The position numbers were made by a program, and so were the translations under genes. DNA of 64,000 nucleotides from Pseudomonas sp. S09G 359 (GTDB lineage Bacteria; Pseudomonadota; Gammaproteobacteria; Pseudomonadales; Pseudomonadaceae). The stretch lies in assembly GCF_002843605.1 (NCBI RefSeq), contig NZ_CP025263.1, positions 6,375,501-6,439,500 of the forward strand, read 5' to 3'. Positions 9,873 through 19,032 of this stretch are shown piece after piece. Numbering within the stretch: position 1 is the stretch's first letter; each line of letters begins with the position of its first letter. The notes beneath the pieces were generated by a model, which searched no databases, was not told where the DNA came from, and saw only the letters and a program-made list of their open reading frames with translations.

Positions 9873-11069
9873 ATGTCCCTGCCAAGCCTGCGTCTCAAAG
9901 CCAACGCCGATCGTCGTTTGCGCAACGGCCACCTGTGGGTCTACAGCAACGAAATCGACGTGGCCGCCACCCCACTTCACGGTTTCCAGGCGGGCGACCA
10001 AGCCATCCTGGAAGCCGCCGGCGGCAAGACCCTGGGCATCGTGGCCATGAGCCCGAACAACCTGATCTGCGCGCGCCTGCTGTCGCGCGACATCAAGTTG
10101 CCGCTGGACAAGTCGCTGCTGGTGCACCGCCTCAACGTCGCCCTGTCCCTGCGTGACCGCCTGTTCGACAAGCCGTTCTACCGCCTGGTCTACGGCGATT
10201 CCGACCTGTTGCCAGGCCTGGTGGTTGACCGTTTCGGCGACATCCTGGTGGTGCAGATCGCTTCGGCGACCATGGAAGCCCATAAGGAAGACGTGATCGC
10301 CGCCTTGACCCAAGTGCTCAAGCCGAGCGGCATCCTGTTCAAGAACGACTCCGCCGCTCGCGACGCCGAAGGCCTCAACCGCTACGTCGAAACTGTGTTC
10401 GGCCTGGTGCCGGAATGGGTCGCGCTGGAAGAAAACGGCGTGAAATTCGAAGCCCCGGTGATCCATGGCCAGAAAACCGGCTGGTTCTACGACCACCGTA
10501 TGAACCGCGCCCGCCTGGCGCCATATGCCAAAGGCAAGCGCGTGCTGGACCTGTACAGCTACATCGGCGGCTGGGGCGTGCAAGCGGCAGCGTTTGGCGC
10601 CAGTGAAGTGTTCTGCGTCGACGCCTCCGCCTTCGCCCTCGACGGCGTAGAGCGCAACGCCGCGCTGAACGGTTTTGCCGAGAAGATGACCTGCATCGAA
10701 GGCGACGTGTTTGAAGCGTTGAAAGAACTGAAAGCCAGCGAAGAGCGCTTCGACGTGATCGTCGCCGACCCACCGGCCTTCATCAAACGCAAAAAAGACA
10801 TGAAAAACGGCGAAGGCGCCTACCGCCGCCTCAACGAGCAAGCCATGCGCCTGCTCAGCAAGGACGGCATCCTGGTCAGCGCCTCCTGCTCCATGCACCT
10901 GCCGGAAGACGACCTGCAAAACATCCTGCTCACCAGCGCCCGCCACCTGGACCGCAATATCCAGATGCTGGAGCGTGGCGGCCAGGGCCCGGACCACCCG
11001 GTGCACCCGGCGATTGCCGAGACGCGCTACATCAAGAGCATTACGTGCCGGTTGTTGCCCAATAGCTAA
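9873..11069 (+). CDS. rlmI: 23S rRNA (cytosine-1962 C5) methyltransferase
   Basis: The 398-residue protein matches RlmI in length (E. coli 396). An N-terminal PUA domain (about 1-75) is followed by a Rossmann methyltransferase with the SAM loop DLYSYIGGWG, an acidic DPPAF motif and a catalytic-type Cys in SASCSMHL. It should methylate C1962 of 23S rRNA. The start has a good CGGAGCG ribosome site at 9859-9865, and a -10-like TATACT lies at 9841. Confidence 0.92.
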   Translation: MSLPSLRLKANADRRLRNGHLWVYSNEIDVAATPLHGFQAGDQAILEAAGGKTLGIVAMSPNNLICARLLSRDIKLPLDKSLLVHRLNVALSLRDRLFDKPFYRLVYGDSDLLPGLVVDRFGDILVVQIASATMEAHKEDVIAALTQVLKPSGILFKNDSAARDAEGLNRYVETVFGLVPEWVALEENGVKFEAPVIHGQKTGWFYDHRMNRARLAPYAKGKRVLDLYSYIGGWGVQAAAFGASEVFCVDASAFALDGVERNAALNGFAEKMTCIEGDVFEALKELKASEERFDVIVADPPAFIKRKKDMKNGEGAYRRLNEQAMRLLSKDGILVSASCSMHLPEDDLQNILLTSARHLDRNIQMLERGGQGPDHPVHPAIAETRYIKSITCRLLPNS

Positions 11070-11087
11070 GTAACACACCGATCAAAG

Positions 11088-11175
11088 GTGGGAGTGGGCT
11101 TGCCCGCGATAGCGGTGGATCAGTCACATAAGTGTCGACTGACACTCCGCTATCGGGAGCAAGCCCCCTCCCACA
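11088..11175. repeat. REP pair after rlmI
   Basis: GTGGGAGTGGGCTTGCCCGC at 11088 and a partner ending CCCCCTCCCACA at 11175 form a degenerate pair. Arms of two REP subtypes are mixed (GAGTGGGC with GCCCCCTC). It lies between two genes read in the same direction. Confidence 0.85.
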
Positions 11176-11267
11176 GTTGTTTTGTGTAGTGTCAAAACGC
11201 TTTTGATTGAATTCCATTTTTCGCAGACTAGTATCGGTTTCTGGTTTTACTCCGGAAAACAAAAACA

Positions 11268-12452
11268 ATGTCTGGGCCATACCTTTCCCGCTTCATCCTG
11301 ATCACCTGCATCTCGCTGATCAGCTTCTTCCCGATCAATATTCTGCTGCCCTCATTCCCCGCCCTGGCCGCCAGGTTCGATACGCCTTCGGCGGATATCG
11401 CGCTGTCCATCAGTTTGTTCACGCTGGTCTTTTCGATCTCGCAACTGGTCGCGGGCCCGCTGTCGGATAAATGGGGGCGTAAAGAGGTGCTGCTCGGCTG
11501 CATCACGCTGTCGATCCTTGGTGCGATTGGTTGCGCACTGGCGTCGGACTACCTGACCTTCCTGCTGTTTCGCAGCGTACAGGCCATGGGCTGTGGCTTT
11601 TTCGTACTGGGCCATGCTCTGGTGGAAGACCTGTTCGACGAACAAGACCGCGCCCGCGTGCGCCTCTATTACATGACGCTGAGTGGCTCGTTTGTCGCGC
11701 TGTCGCCGTTGATCGGCTCCTGGCTGCAAACCACCTTCGACTGGCAAGGCAGCTTCTACGGCTTTGCGTTGATGGCACTGGGCATGTTGATCCACGCGAT
11801 GTGCATCCTGCCGTCCAAATCCGCCAGCCCGCACCGCGTGCCGGTGTCGATTCTCGGCACGTTGAAAGCCGTCGCCAGTCACCGCGACTTCCTACGTTAC
11901 TGGTGGATCGCCGCACTGGTATTCGCCTGTTATTTCGCGCTGATCAGCGTGACCCCCCTGATTTTCATGGATGCCCTGAAACTCTCCGAATACCAATACG
12001 CGCTGGTGCTGATGGTGTACGGCGTTGCCTATCTGCTGGGCGGGGTGGCAGCGTCGTACCTGCAAAAGCGCATTTCGCTGTCCCGACAAATCAATATGGG
12101 CCTCGGCCTGCTCTGCGTCGCAGGCGTGCTGTTAACGCTGATCCTGAGCCTGGATGCAATCACCACCGTGACTCTGCTGATTCCGATGCTGATCAGCGCC
12201 CTGGCCGTCACCCTGGTTCGCCCGGCCGCGATTTCTGCGGCGATGCGGTTGTTTTCCAGCAGCGCCGGCACGGCCGCGTCGGCGGGCAACAGCATCATGT
12301 TCCTCACCGCGGCCGTCAGCAGCGCAGCGCTGGCCCAGGCGGGCGATCATTTGCTGATGACCATCGCCGTCAGTTTCATCGGGCTGAGCCTCTGGGGGTT
12401 GGTCACCAATCGCCGAGCAGGCGCGGCTAAGGCTCACGAATTACCGGCGTGA
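11268..12452 (+). CDS. MFS drug-type transporter (Bcr/CflA-like)
   Basis: The 394-residue protein has about 12 hydrophobic segments. The MFS motif A, GPLSDKWGRKEV, lies between the second and third segments. Family members export drugs or small metabolites by proton antiport across the inner membrane. The first residues MSGPYLSRFILITCISLISF lead straight into the first membrane segment. No regulator or partner gene is adjacent, so the substrate is unknown. Confidence 0.85.
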   Translation: MSGPYLSRFILITCISLISFFPINILLPSFPALAARFDTPSADIALSISLFTLVFSISQLVAGPLSDKWGRKEVLLGCITLSILGAIGCALASDYLTFLLFRSVQAMGCGFFVLGHALVEDLFDEQDRARVRLYYMTLSGSFVALSPLIGSWLQTTFDWQGSFYGFALMALGMLIHAMCILPSKSASPHRVPVSILGTLKAVASHRDFLRYWWIAALVFACYFALISVTPLIFMDALKLSEYQYALVLMVYGVAYLLGGVAASYLQKRISLSRQINMGLGLLCVAGVLLTLILSLDAITTVTLLIPMLISALAVTLVRPAAISAAMRLFSSSAGTAASAGNSIMFLTAAVSSAALAQAGDHLLMTIAVSFIGLSLWGLVTNRRAGAAKAHELPA

Positions 12453-12728
12453 GCAACATGTCACTGGACTGCAATTGCCTGTAACGCGGTTTGACCAACG
12501 AGACTCTGCCTTGTCATATCGACCATTCCCTCCAGCCGCCAGCGGTGTAGAATCGGCTCTATTCATCGCCAGTCATCCCCCGGCGGGTTTATGAGCTCAA
12601 GGCCACTGCGCACGGCGATCCCGTAACGTTTGCGGCAACTTCCGGACACCACGGCCATTTTTCGGGTGTTCCAGACGTCAATAGAAGCTCACTCCCTTTT
12701 GATACCGATTAGCCGCCCGGAGTGCTCC
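12453..12728. other. Intergenic region upstream of ilvD, no gene seen
   Basis: These 276 bases hold no supported gene and, unusually for this window, no REP. A -10-like TAGAAT lies at 12548-12553, but I see no good -35 at the usual distance. I found no leader peptide rich in branched-chain codons and no clear attenuator hairpin ahead of ilvD. Confidence 0.6.
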
Positions 12729-14570
12729 ATGCCAGATTACCGCTCGAAAACATCCACCCACGGCCGCAACATGGCCGGCGCGCGCGCACTGTGGCGCGCC
12801 ACGGGGATGAAGGATGACGACTTCAAGAAGCCGATCATCGCGATTGCCAACTCGTTCACCCAGTTCGTACCGGGCCACGTACACCTCAAGGACCTCGGCC
12901 AACTGGTCGCCCGCGAGATCGAACGCGCCGGCGGCGTGGCCAAGGAATTCAACACCATCGCCGTGGATGACGGCATCGCCATGGGCCATGACGGCATGCT
13001 GTATTCCCTGCCGAGCCGCGAGATCATCGCCGACTCCGTGGAATACATGGTCAACGCCCACTGCGCCGACGCCATCGTGTGCATCTCCAACTGCGACAAG
13101 ATCACCCCCGGCATGCTGATGGCTGCCCTGCGCCTGAACATCCCGGTGATCTTCGTCTCCGGCGGCCCGATGGAAGCCGGCAAGACCAAGCTCGCCTCCC
13201 ACGGCCTCGACCTGGTGGATGCCATGGTCATCGCCGCCGATTCCAGCGCTTCTGACGAGAAGGTCGCGGAATACGAGCGCAGCGCCTGCCCTACCTGCGG
13301 TTCGTGCTCCGGCATGTTCACCGCCAACTCGATGAACTGCCTGGTGGAAGCCTTGGGCCTGGCCTTGCCGGGCAACGGTTCCACCCTGGCCACCCACAGC
13401 GACCGCGAGCAACTGTTCCTGCAGGCCGGCCGCACCATCGTCGAGCTGTGCAAGCGTTACTACACCGAGAACGATGAGTCGGTGTTGCCGCGCAATATCG
13501 CCAACTTCAAGGCGTTCGAAAACGCCATGACCCTGGACATCGCCATGGGCGGTTCCACCAACACCATCCTGCACCTGCTGGCCGCCGCCCAGGAAGCCGA
13601 GATCGATTTCGACCTGCGCGACATCGACCGTCTGTCCCGCCACGTGCCGCAACTGTGCAAAGTCGCGCCGAACATCCAGAAGTACCACATGGAAGACGTG
13701 CACCGTGCCGGCGGGATCTTCTCGATCCTCGGCTCGCTGGCCCGTGGCGGCCTGCTGCACACCGACCTGCCGACCGTGCACAGCAAGTCCATCGCCGAAG
13801 GCATCGCCAAGTGGGACATCACCCAGACTGACGACGAAGCCGTGCACACCTTCTTCAAGGCCGGCCCGGCGGGCATCCCGACCCAGACCGCGTTCAGCCA
13901 GTCGACCCGTTGGGACACCCTCGACGACGACCGTGAAAACGGCTGCATCCGCAGTGTCGAGCACGCCTACTCGCAAGAAGGCGGCCTGGCCGTGCTCTAC
14001 GGCAACATCGCCCTCGACGGCTGCGTGGTGAAAACCGCCGGTGTGGATGAATCCATCCACGTCTTCGAAGGTCGCGCCAAGATCTACGAAAGCCAGGACA
14101 GCTCGGTTCGCGGCATCCTCGCCGACGAAGTGAAAGAAGGCGACATCGTGATCATCCGCTACGAAGGCCCGAAAGGCGGCCCGGGTATGCAGGAGATGCT
14201 CTACCCCACGTCCTACCTGAAATCCAAAGGCCTGGGCAAAGCCTGCGCCCTGCTCACCGACGGCCGTTTCTCCGGCGGCACGTCGGGCCTGTCCATCGGC
14301 CACGCTTCGCCTGAAGCGGCAGCCGGCGGCGCAATCGGCCTGGTGCAGGATGGCGACAAAGTGCTGATCGACATTCCGAACCGCTCGATCAACCTGTTGA
14401 TCAGCGACGAAGAACTGGCCGCACGCCGGGTTGAGCAGGACAAGAAAGGTTGGAAGCCGGTTGAGAAGCGTCCACGTAAAGTGACCACTGCGCTGAAAGC
14501 CTACGCCCTGCTGGCCACCAGTGCCGACAAGGGTGCTGTGCGTAACAAGGCGATGCTTGACGGTCTGTAA
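12729..14570 (+). CDS. ilvD: Dihydroxy-acid dehydratase
   Basis: Starting at ATG 12729 gives 613 residues, in line with E. coli IlvD (616); the frame open from 12630 has no family support. Cluster cysteines are visible in [11 protein letters not shown] (Cys122) and [11 protein letters not shown] (Cys190). IlvD dehydrates 2,3-dihydroxy-isovalerate and its methylvalerate homologue, the penultimate step of valine and isoleucine synthesis, and it carries an oxygen-sensitive Fe-S cluster. A strong terminator follows. Confidence 0.98.
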   Translation: MPDYRSKTSTHGRNMAGARALWRATGMKDDDFKKPIIAIANSFTQFVPGHVHLKDLGQLVAREIERAGGVAKEFNTIAVDDGIAMGHDGMLYSLPSREIIADSVEYMVNAHCADAIVCISNCDKITPGMLMAALRLNIPVIFVSGGPMEAGKTKLASHGLDLVDAMVIAADSSASDEKVAEYERSACPTCGSCSGMFTANSMNCLVEALGLALPGNGSTLATHSDREQLFLQAGRTIVELCKRYYTENDESVLPRNIANFKAFENAMTLDIAMGGSTNTILHLLAAAQEAEIDFDLRDIDRLSRHVPQLCKVAPNIQKYHMEDVHRAGGIFSILGSLARGGLLHTDLPTVHSKSIAEGIAKWDITQTDDEAVHTFFKAGPAGIPTQTAFSQSTRWDTLDDDRENGCIRSVEHAYSQEGGLAVLYGNIALDGCVVKTAGVDESIHVFEGRAKIYESQDSSVRGILADEVKEGDIVIIRYEGPKGGPGMQEMLYPTSYLKSKGLGKACALLTDGRFSGGTSGLSIGHASPEAAAGGAIGLVQDGDKVLIDIPNRSINLLISDEELAARRVEQDKKGWKPVEKRPRKVTTALKAYALLATSADKGAVRNKAMLDGL

Positions 14571-14582
14571 GCCGCGCGCATA

Positions 14583-14615
14583 AAAAAGCCCCGCTCTGTG
14601 CGGGGCTTTTTTTTT
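14583..14615 (+). terminator. Rho-independent terminator of ilvD
   Basis: AAAAAAGCCCCGCTCTGTGC followed by GGGGC and a run of nine T forms a GCCCCGC/GCGGGGC stem with a small loop, starting 13 bases after the ilvD stop. Confidence 0.93.
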
Positions 14616-14649
14616 GCCTGCCAAAAACCTCCAATACACAGAGATCAAC

Positions 14650-14739
14650 TGTGGGAGGGGGCTTGCCCCCGATGAGGGAGCGTCAGTCAAAATCTATCCG
14701 ACTGATCCACCGCCATCGGGGGCAAGCCCCCTCCCACAT
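14650..14739. repeat. REP pair between ilvD and TonB receptor gene
   Basis: TGTGGGAGGGGGCTTGCCCC at 14650 and its inverted partner ending CCCTCCCACAT at 14739 lie between converging genes, just after the ilvD terminator. Confidence 0.92.
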
Positions 14740-14755
14740 GAGTCAGGGGTGAGGC

Positions 14756-17203
14756 TTAAAACTGTGGGGTGTAGGTCATGGTGAACATCACATTGCGCGG
14801 ATCGCCATAGTAGTTACTGCCCCACGTCGCGTTATACGCCGGGATGTAGTACTTCTTGTCGAACAGGTTGTTCAGGTTCGCCGCCACGGTGAATTCCTGG
14901 TTGATCTTGTAGGCCACCCGCGAGTCCCATAGCGCATTACCCGGCACGCTGAATTTGCGGTCATAGGCTTCGGTGCTGCTTTGCGCGGTCACGCCGGCGC
15001 CGACGCTGACTTTGTGCCAGTCGCCCGGCAACTGGTAATCACCCCAGACCTTGAGCAGGTGCTTGGGGGTCCAGGTGCTGAAGATCTTGCCTTCGTAGGT
15101 GTCGTCCTTGAGGAATTTGGTGGTGTTGTAGGTGTAGCTGGAGACCAGTTGCAGGCCCGGCAACACTTCGCCGCTCAACGTGGCTTCGAAGCCCTGGCTG
15201 CGAACCTTGCCGGAGGCGAGCGAGCAGTACCAGCCGCCACAGACTTTGCCGCCCTGCAGGTCTTGAGCCGCACGATTTTCCTGGTCATAGCGGAAGACCG
15301 CGAACGAGGTATTGAGGCGACCGTCAGCCAGTTCGCCCTTCAGGCCCAGCTCGTAGTTCTGGCCCTCGATGGGCTTGAGCACGGTCAATGAGGTGGTCAG
15401 GCTGGTTTGTGGCTCAAAGGCGTCGGTATAGCTGGCGTAGGCTGACCATTGTTCATTGAGCGCATAGACCAGGCCAGCGTACGGCGTGACGTGGCCATTG
15501 CTTTGCGTGGTGCTGCTGGTAGGTTCGCCGTACACACCCTGGAAACCGCTCTCGTCCTTGTAGGAATAGTCATACCAACTGGTGCGCGCACCCAGGATCA
15601 ACGTCAGCGGGTCCACTAGTTGGACGCGCCAAGTGCCATAAATCCCTTTCTGACGAATGTCATACCAGCTCTTGGTAGCATTGCCCGCCTGGAATAACTG
15701 GTTTCTGTCGCGCTGCACGCGGTTGTGGTCGATGTTGAAGATATCCGCACCCGCCGTGGCCGCACGCGCCCAGAAATCATCCGTAGTGAGTTTGGAATAG
15801 TTGGCGCCCAGTACCATCTCCTGCCGAAAACCCAGGCCTTCGAATTTGCCGTCGACGTAAACATCAACGCCGCGACTCTTGGTATTGAAGTCGGTGACCC
15901 AGTCCACGTAGCGAACGTTGCCTGTCGTCCCCGGGTTGGGGATCTCGTCCCACGTCGCCTGGTAGGTCGCGTCGTTGTGCTCGTCCATGGCAACCACGGC
16001 GGCTTTCACCTTCCAGTCATCATTGAAACGATGCTCGATGTCGGCAAACACCTGGGTCTGGTTGTTGACGCTGCGGTTCCAGCTGGCGCCCACGAAGGTC
16101 GAGCGCGGCAGGCCGATATCGTTGCCATTGGCATACCGGGGCAGGGACATGAAGTTGGGACGGGTGTGGCCTTTTTGGTTGCTGATGCCCACGCCCACGG
16201 TGGTGTCCGGGGTGAAGTCGTAATCGACGGCGGCATACACCGTCTGGTTCCAGCCGCCGACATAGTCGATAAAGGAGTCGGTGGTGTCGTAGTCCGCCAC
16301 AAAGCGGCCGCGCAGGGTGCCTTCGGCGTTGAGCGGGCCGCCGGCGTCGACCTGGGTGCCGTAGTGGTCCCAGGAGCCAGCCTTGGCGGTGATGGTTACC
16401 GTTGGCGCCACTTGGCCGCGCTTGCGCACCAGGTTCATGGTGCCACCGGGGCTGTTGGCGCCTTGCAGCAGGGCGGCCGGGCCACGCAGGGTCTCGACGC
16501 GGTCATAGATCGCCATGTTTTCGGTGAGGTAGCTGCCCAGCGCGTAGGTATTACGCGGCAGCCCCACCCCGTCGTATTGCAGGGTGCCGATCTCGAAACC
16601 ACGGGAGAAGATGAACATGCCGGGGCCAGGGGATTTGGTCGCGGTCAGGCCAGGCGTGCGCTTGACCACTTCCGACAGCTTGGTGGTGTTCTGGTCATCC
16701 ATCTGCTTGCGGGTCATGACGCTGACCGACTGCGGGATGTCCTTGAGCTTCTGTTCGCCCTTGCCGATGGTCACCGCCCCCGTGGTGTAGGAGCCACTGC
16801 CTTCGGTGGTGGCCCCCATGCGTTCGGCGCTGATGGTGGTGGCGCCGACTTCGAGAGCGCCACCTGTGTCGACGCGTTTTTCCAGGGTGACGGTATCGGC
16901 ATTGATGAACGCCGCGCTCAACCCTGTACCGCCCAACAGCTGGCCCAACGCCTCGCGCTGGCCGAGGTTGCCACTCACACCTGGCGACACGACCCCTTGG
17001 GTCAACTCACCGGACACCAACACCTGCACCCGCGTCACCGCCGAAAACGCCGCCAGCGCACCGTCCAGGCTTTGCCCCGGGATTTCAAACCGGTAGGTCT
17101 GGGCCTGGGTGGTCTCGGCGGCTTGCAGGTACAGCGGCGCGATGCCGCTGGCGATGGAAATAGCCAGCGCCAGCAAGGGCCGTGCGGCGAATCGGTGTGC
17201 CAT
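14756..17203 (-). CDS. TonB-dependent siderophore receptor with signalling domain
   Basis: I start at ATG 17203 (815 residues), which has a GGGGAGC ribosome site and begins directly with the signal peptide MAHRFAARPLLALAIS; the frame stays open to 17248. After the signal comes an STN signalling domain (about 30-85, with IPGQSLDGALAAFSAVTRV), a plug domain and a 22-strand-type barrel ending in a terminal Phe (MTYTPQF). It should import a ferric siderophore through the outer membrane and signal to the adjacent FecR/FecI pair. Which siderophore it binds cannot be told; no biosynthesis genes are near. Confidence 0.9.
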   Translation of the reverse strand: MAHRFAARPLLALAISIASGIAPLYLQAAETTQAQTYRFEIPGQSLDGALAAFSAVTRVQVLVSGELTQGVVSPGVSGNLGQREALGQLLGGTGLSAAFINADTVTLEKRVDTGGALEVGATTISAERMGATTEGSGSYTTGAVTIGKGEQKLKDIPQSVSVMTRKQMDDQNTTKLSEVVKRTPGLTATKSPGPGMFIFSRGFEIGTLQYDGVGLPRNTYALGSYLTENMAIYDRVETLRGPAALLQGANSPGGTMNLVRKRGQVAPTVTITAKAGSWDHYGTQVDAGGPLNAEGTLRGRFVADYDTTDSFIDYVGGWNQTVYAAVDYDFTPDTTVGVGISNQKGHTRPNFMSLPRYANGNDIGLPRSTFVGASWNRSVNNQTQVFADIEHRFNDDWKVKAAVVAMDEHNDATYQATWDEIPNPGTTGNVRYVDWVTDFNTKSRGVDVYVDGKFEGLGFRQEMVLGANYSKLTTDDFWARAATAGADIFNIDHNRVQRDRNQLFQAGNATKSWYDIRQKGIYGTWRVQLVDPLTLILGARTSWYDYSYKDESGFQGVYGEPTSSTTQSNGHVTPYAGLVYALNEQWSAYASYTDAFEPQTSLTTSLTVLKPIEGQNYELGLKGELADGRLNTSFAVFRYDQENRAAQDLQGGKVCGGWYCSLASGKVRSQGFEATLSGEVLPGLQLVSSYTYNTTKFLKDDTYEGKIFSTWTPKHLLKVWGDYQLPGDWHKVSVGAGVTAQSSTEAYDRKFSVPGNALWDSRVAYKINQEFTVAANLNNLFDKKYYIPAYNATWGSNYYGDPRNVMFTMTYTPQF

Positions 17204-17282
17204 GGATGGTGCTCCCCGGTGCAAAAAAGTCGGTGATCGGCGCCGCACTACTTGAGAGTGCTTACTATTTACGCCTCAGTGA

Positions 17283-17325
17283 TCAAGGACGACCGCCTGG
17301 GGAAAAACCCTGAAAGTTTTTTCAA
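17283..17325 (-). promoter_or_regulatory. Candidate ECF-sigma promoter of the receptor gene
   Basis: In the gap between fecR-like and receptor genes, the minus strand reads TGAAAAAACTTTCA (17311-17324) and, further on, CGTCCTT (17285-17291). The latter resembles the GTCCTT -10 element of E. coli fecA. No clear GGAAAT -35 is present at the standard spacing, so this is a candidate only. Confidence 0.4.
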
Positions 17326-17335
17326 ATAATTGCGA

Positions 17336-18283
17336 TTACGACGCTTTACCTTCGCGCAGCACCAGCAAATACGGGGTGTAATGCTCGGCGCGCAGGTTGA
17401 GGGTGTACTCCAGCGCCTTGATCACCGCCTCGGGTTTATCGATTTCGAATACACCGGAGACCACACGATTGCGCAGCGCGTCACCCAGCACCAGGGTCTT
17501 GCCCGGCCAGTAGCGATTCAACTCGCTGACCACCTCCGACAGCGGCTGCTGGCGAAACACCAGTTGCCGCTGGCGCCAGGCAAACCCGCTGGCCGGGTCG
17601 AAGCCATGCACCTCGGCCAGTTGCTGGCCCTGATACTCCACCGCCCGCCCCGGCTCCAGGTACACCGGCGCGCCGCTGCCGGCGCTGACCTGGACCTTGC
17701 CCTGCGCCACCTGCACACGCGTCTGCGCCTCGCGTCGCGCTACGCTGAACTGGGTGCCGACGACCTTGACCCAGCCGTCGCCGGACTGCACCACGAAGGG
17801 CCGCGCCGGGTCCTTGGTCACCTCGAAGAAACCCTCGCCACGCAGCAAACGAATCTGCCGCTCACCTGCGCTCATGCGGATTTGCACCGCGCTGTCGGTA
17901 TTGAGTTGCAGGTGGGAGCCGTCGGTCAGTTCGATGGTGCGTGATTCGCCGGTGCCGGTGGCGTAGTCCGCGCGCAGGCGGTCAAGCCAGGGGGTGTTTT
18001 GCACGGTGAGGCCTATTGCCAACAGCACCGCGGCGGCGCAGGCCCAACGCCGCAGCGGTGTGCGCCAGGCAGCCTGTTCGGCGCGGCGAACCACCCGCGC
18101 CGGTTCGCGCAGGCCGCCGAGCATGGCCTGCACTTCCTGCCAGGCATCATCCTGGGCTCGGCCCTGCCCGAGCCAGGCGGCAAACGCATCCATTTCGGCG
18201 GGAGTCACGTCCTCGGCCTGCAGGCGGAAATACCAACCGGAGGCTTCGGCGAACAGTTCGTCGGCAGTGGGTGTGGCAGTCAT
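17336..18283 (-). CDS. FecR-family anti-sigma factor
   Basis: I start at ATG 18283, which overlaps the sigma gene stop as ATGA and gives 315 residues. The N-terminal cytoplasmic part (about 8-50, DUF4880-like, ASGWYFRLQAED) is followed by one membrane segment (about 77-93) and a periplasmic FecR domain with ELTDGSHLQLNTDSAV. It should hold the sigma factor and relay the signal from the STN domain of the receptor. The gene order sigma, anti-sigma, receptor is that of iron cell-surface-signalling systems. Confidence 0.93.
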   Translation of the reverse strand: MTATPTADELFAEASGWYFRLQAEDVTPAEMDAFAAWLGQGRAQDDAWQEVQAMLGGLREPARVVRRAEQAAWRTPLRRWACAAAVLLAIGLTVQNTPWLDRLRADYATGTGESRTIELTDGSHLQLNTDSAVQIRMSAGERQIRLLRGEGFFEVTKDPARPFVVQSGDGWVKVVGTQFSVARREAQTRVQVAQGKVQVSAGSGAPVYLEPGRAVEYQGQQLAEVHGFDPASGFAWRQRQLVFRQQPLSEVVSELNRYWPGKTLVLGDALRNRVVSGVFEIDKPEAVIKALEYTLNLRAEHYTPYLLVLREGKAS

Positions 18284-18813
18284 GACCGACGTCCTTGTGC
18301 ATCGCAGGCAAGCCGCGTCTTGATGTAGGCGCGGCATTCAATCAAGGCGCGACGCAATTGGTATTCCACACTGCGCGGGGTGATCGACAGGCGTTCACCA
18401 ATCTCGCGGTAGGAAAGTTCGTCGACATGATAAAGCAGGAAGATCTGCCGAGTCGCTTCGGGCAGCGCCAGGATCGCGTCCTGCATCAGTTGCTCCTGTT
18501 GGTAGGCGGCCAATTGTTCGTCGGCGCCGGGGTTGCCGCAGGGCAGTTCCTCACTCGGCTCGCCGGCGTCCAGGCGCTCACGGCGGATGGCCTGGCGCTG
18601 GTGATCGCGCACCAGGTTGCTGGCGATGGTGAAGAGAAAGGCTGGCAGATTGTCGATCTTCTCGCCGGAATCCAGGCGGGCCAGACGCAGGAACGATTCC
18701 TGGGTCAGGTCGGCGGCCACCTGGGCACTGCCGGTGCGACGGGTGACGAAGGCTTCGAGGGCTTTCTTCTGCTCCGCGAACAGGCGCGCAATCTGCGAAT
18801 TCCAGGAGGACAC
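18280..18813 (-). CDS. FecI-family ECF sigma factor
   Basis: The 177-residue protein starts at GTG 18813, preceded by AAGGT. It has sigma70 region 2 (ESFLRLARLDSGEKIDNLPA) and region 4 (LSYREIGERLSITPRSVEY) and no other domains. It should transcribe the downstream receptor gene when ferric siderophore is bound. Translational coupling with the anti-sigma gene (4-base overlap) would keep their ratio fixed. A Fur-box-like sequence lies upstream. Confidence 0.93.
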   Translation of the reverse strand: MSSWNSQIARLFAEQKKALEAFVTRRTGSAQVAADLTQESFLRLARLDSGEKIDNLPAFLFTIASNLVRDHQRQAIRRERLDAGEPSEELPCGNPGADEQLAAYQQEQLMQDAILALPEATRQIFLLYHVDELSYREIGERLSITPRSVEYQLRRALIECRAYIKTRLACDAQGRRS

Positions 18814-18879
18814 AGCACTACCTTGAGAAGAACGGAGGGTTCAGGAGGTGCGCACGCTAGCAGAGGATGAGATTGGTTC

Positions 18880-18898
18880 GCAATTGATATCTATTTTT
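18880..18898. promoter_or_regulatory. Candidate Fur box upstream of fecI-like gene
   Basis: GCAATTGATATCTATTTTT matches the 19-base Fur consensus GATAATGATAATCATTATC at about 11 positions and lies 67 bases upstream of the sigma gene. Iron control of FecI-type genes by Fur is the rule in pseudomonads, which supports it. The match itself is modest. Confidence 0.45.
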
Positions 18899-18929
18899 GC
18901 ATTGGCTTGGTGGTGTTCTTGAGGCCGCC

Positions 18930-19016
18930 ATCGGGGGCAAGTCGAATCGTCGCACCGCCCCTCCCACATTTCGATTTGTGAACACAGTCAAGTGTGGGAG
19001 GGGGCTTGCCCCCGAT
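18930..19016. repeat. REP pair, one arm of the 18-base-insert form
   Basis: The first member (18930-18969) reads ATCGGGGGC, then the 18-base insert AAGTCGAATCGTCGCACC, then GCCCCTCCCACA. The second member (18992-19016) is an ordinary GTGGGAGGGGGCTTGCCCCC. It lies between two genes read in the same direction. Confidence 0.9.
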
Positions 19017-19032
19017 TACAGGCAACTCGGTC

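Noticed and set aside
12678..14690. 670-codon open frame antisense to ilvD
   Set aside because: It is an antisense shadow that also runs through the ilvD terminator and into the REP.
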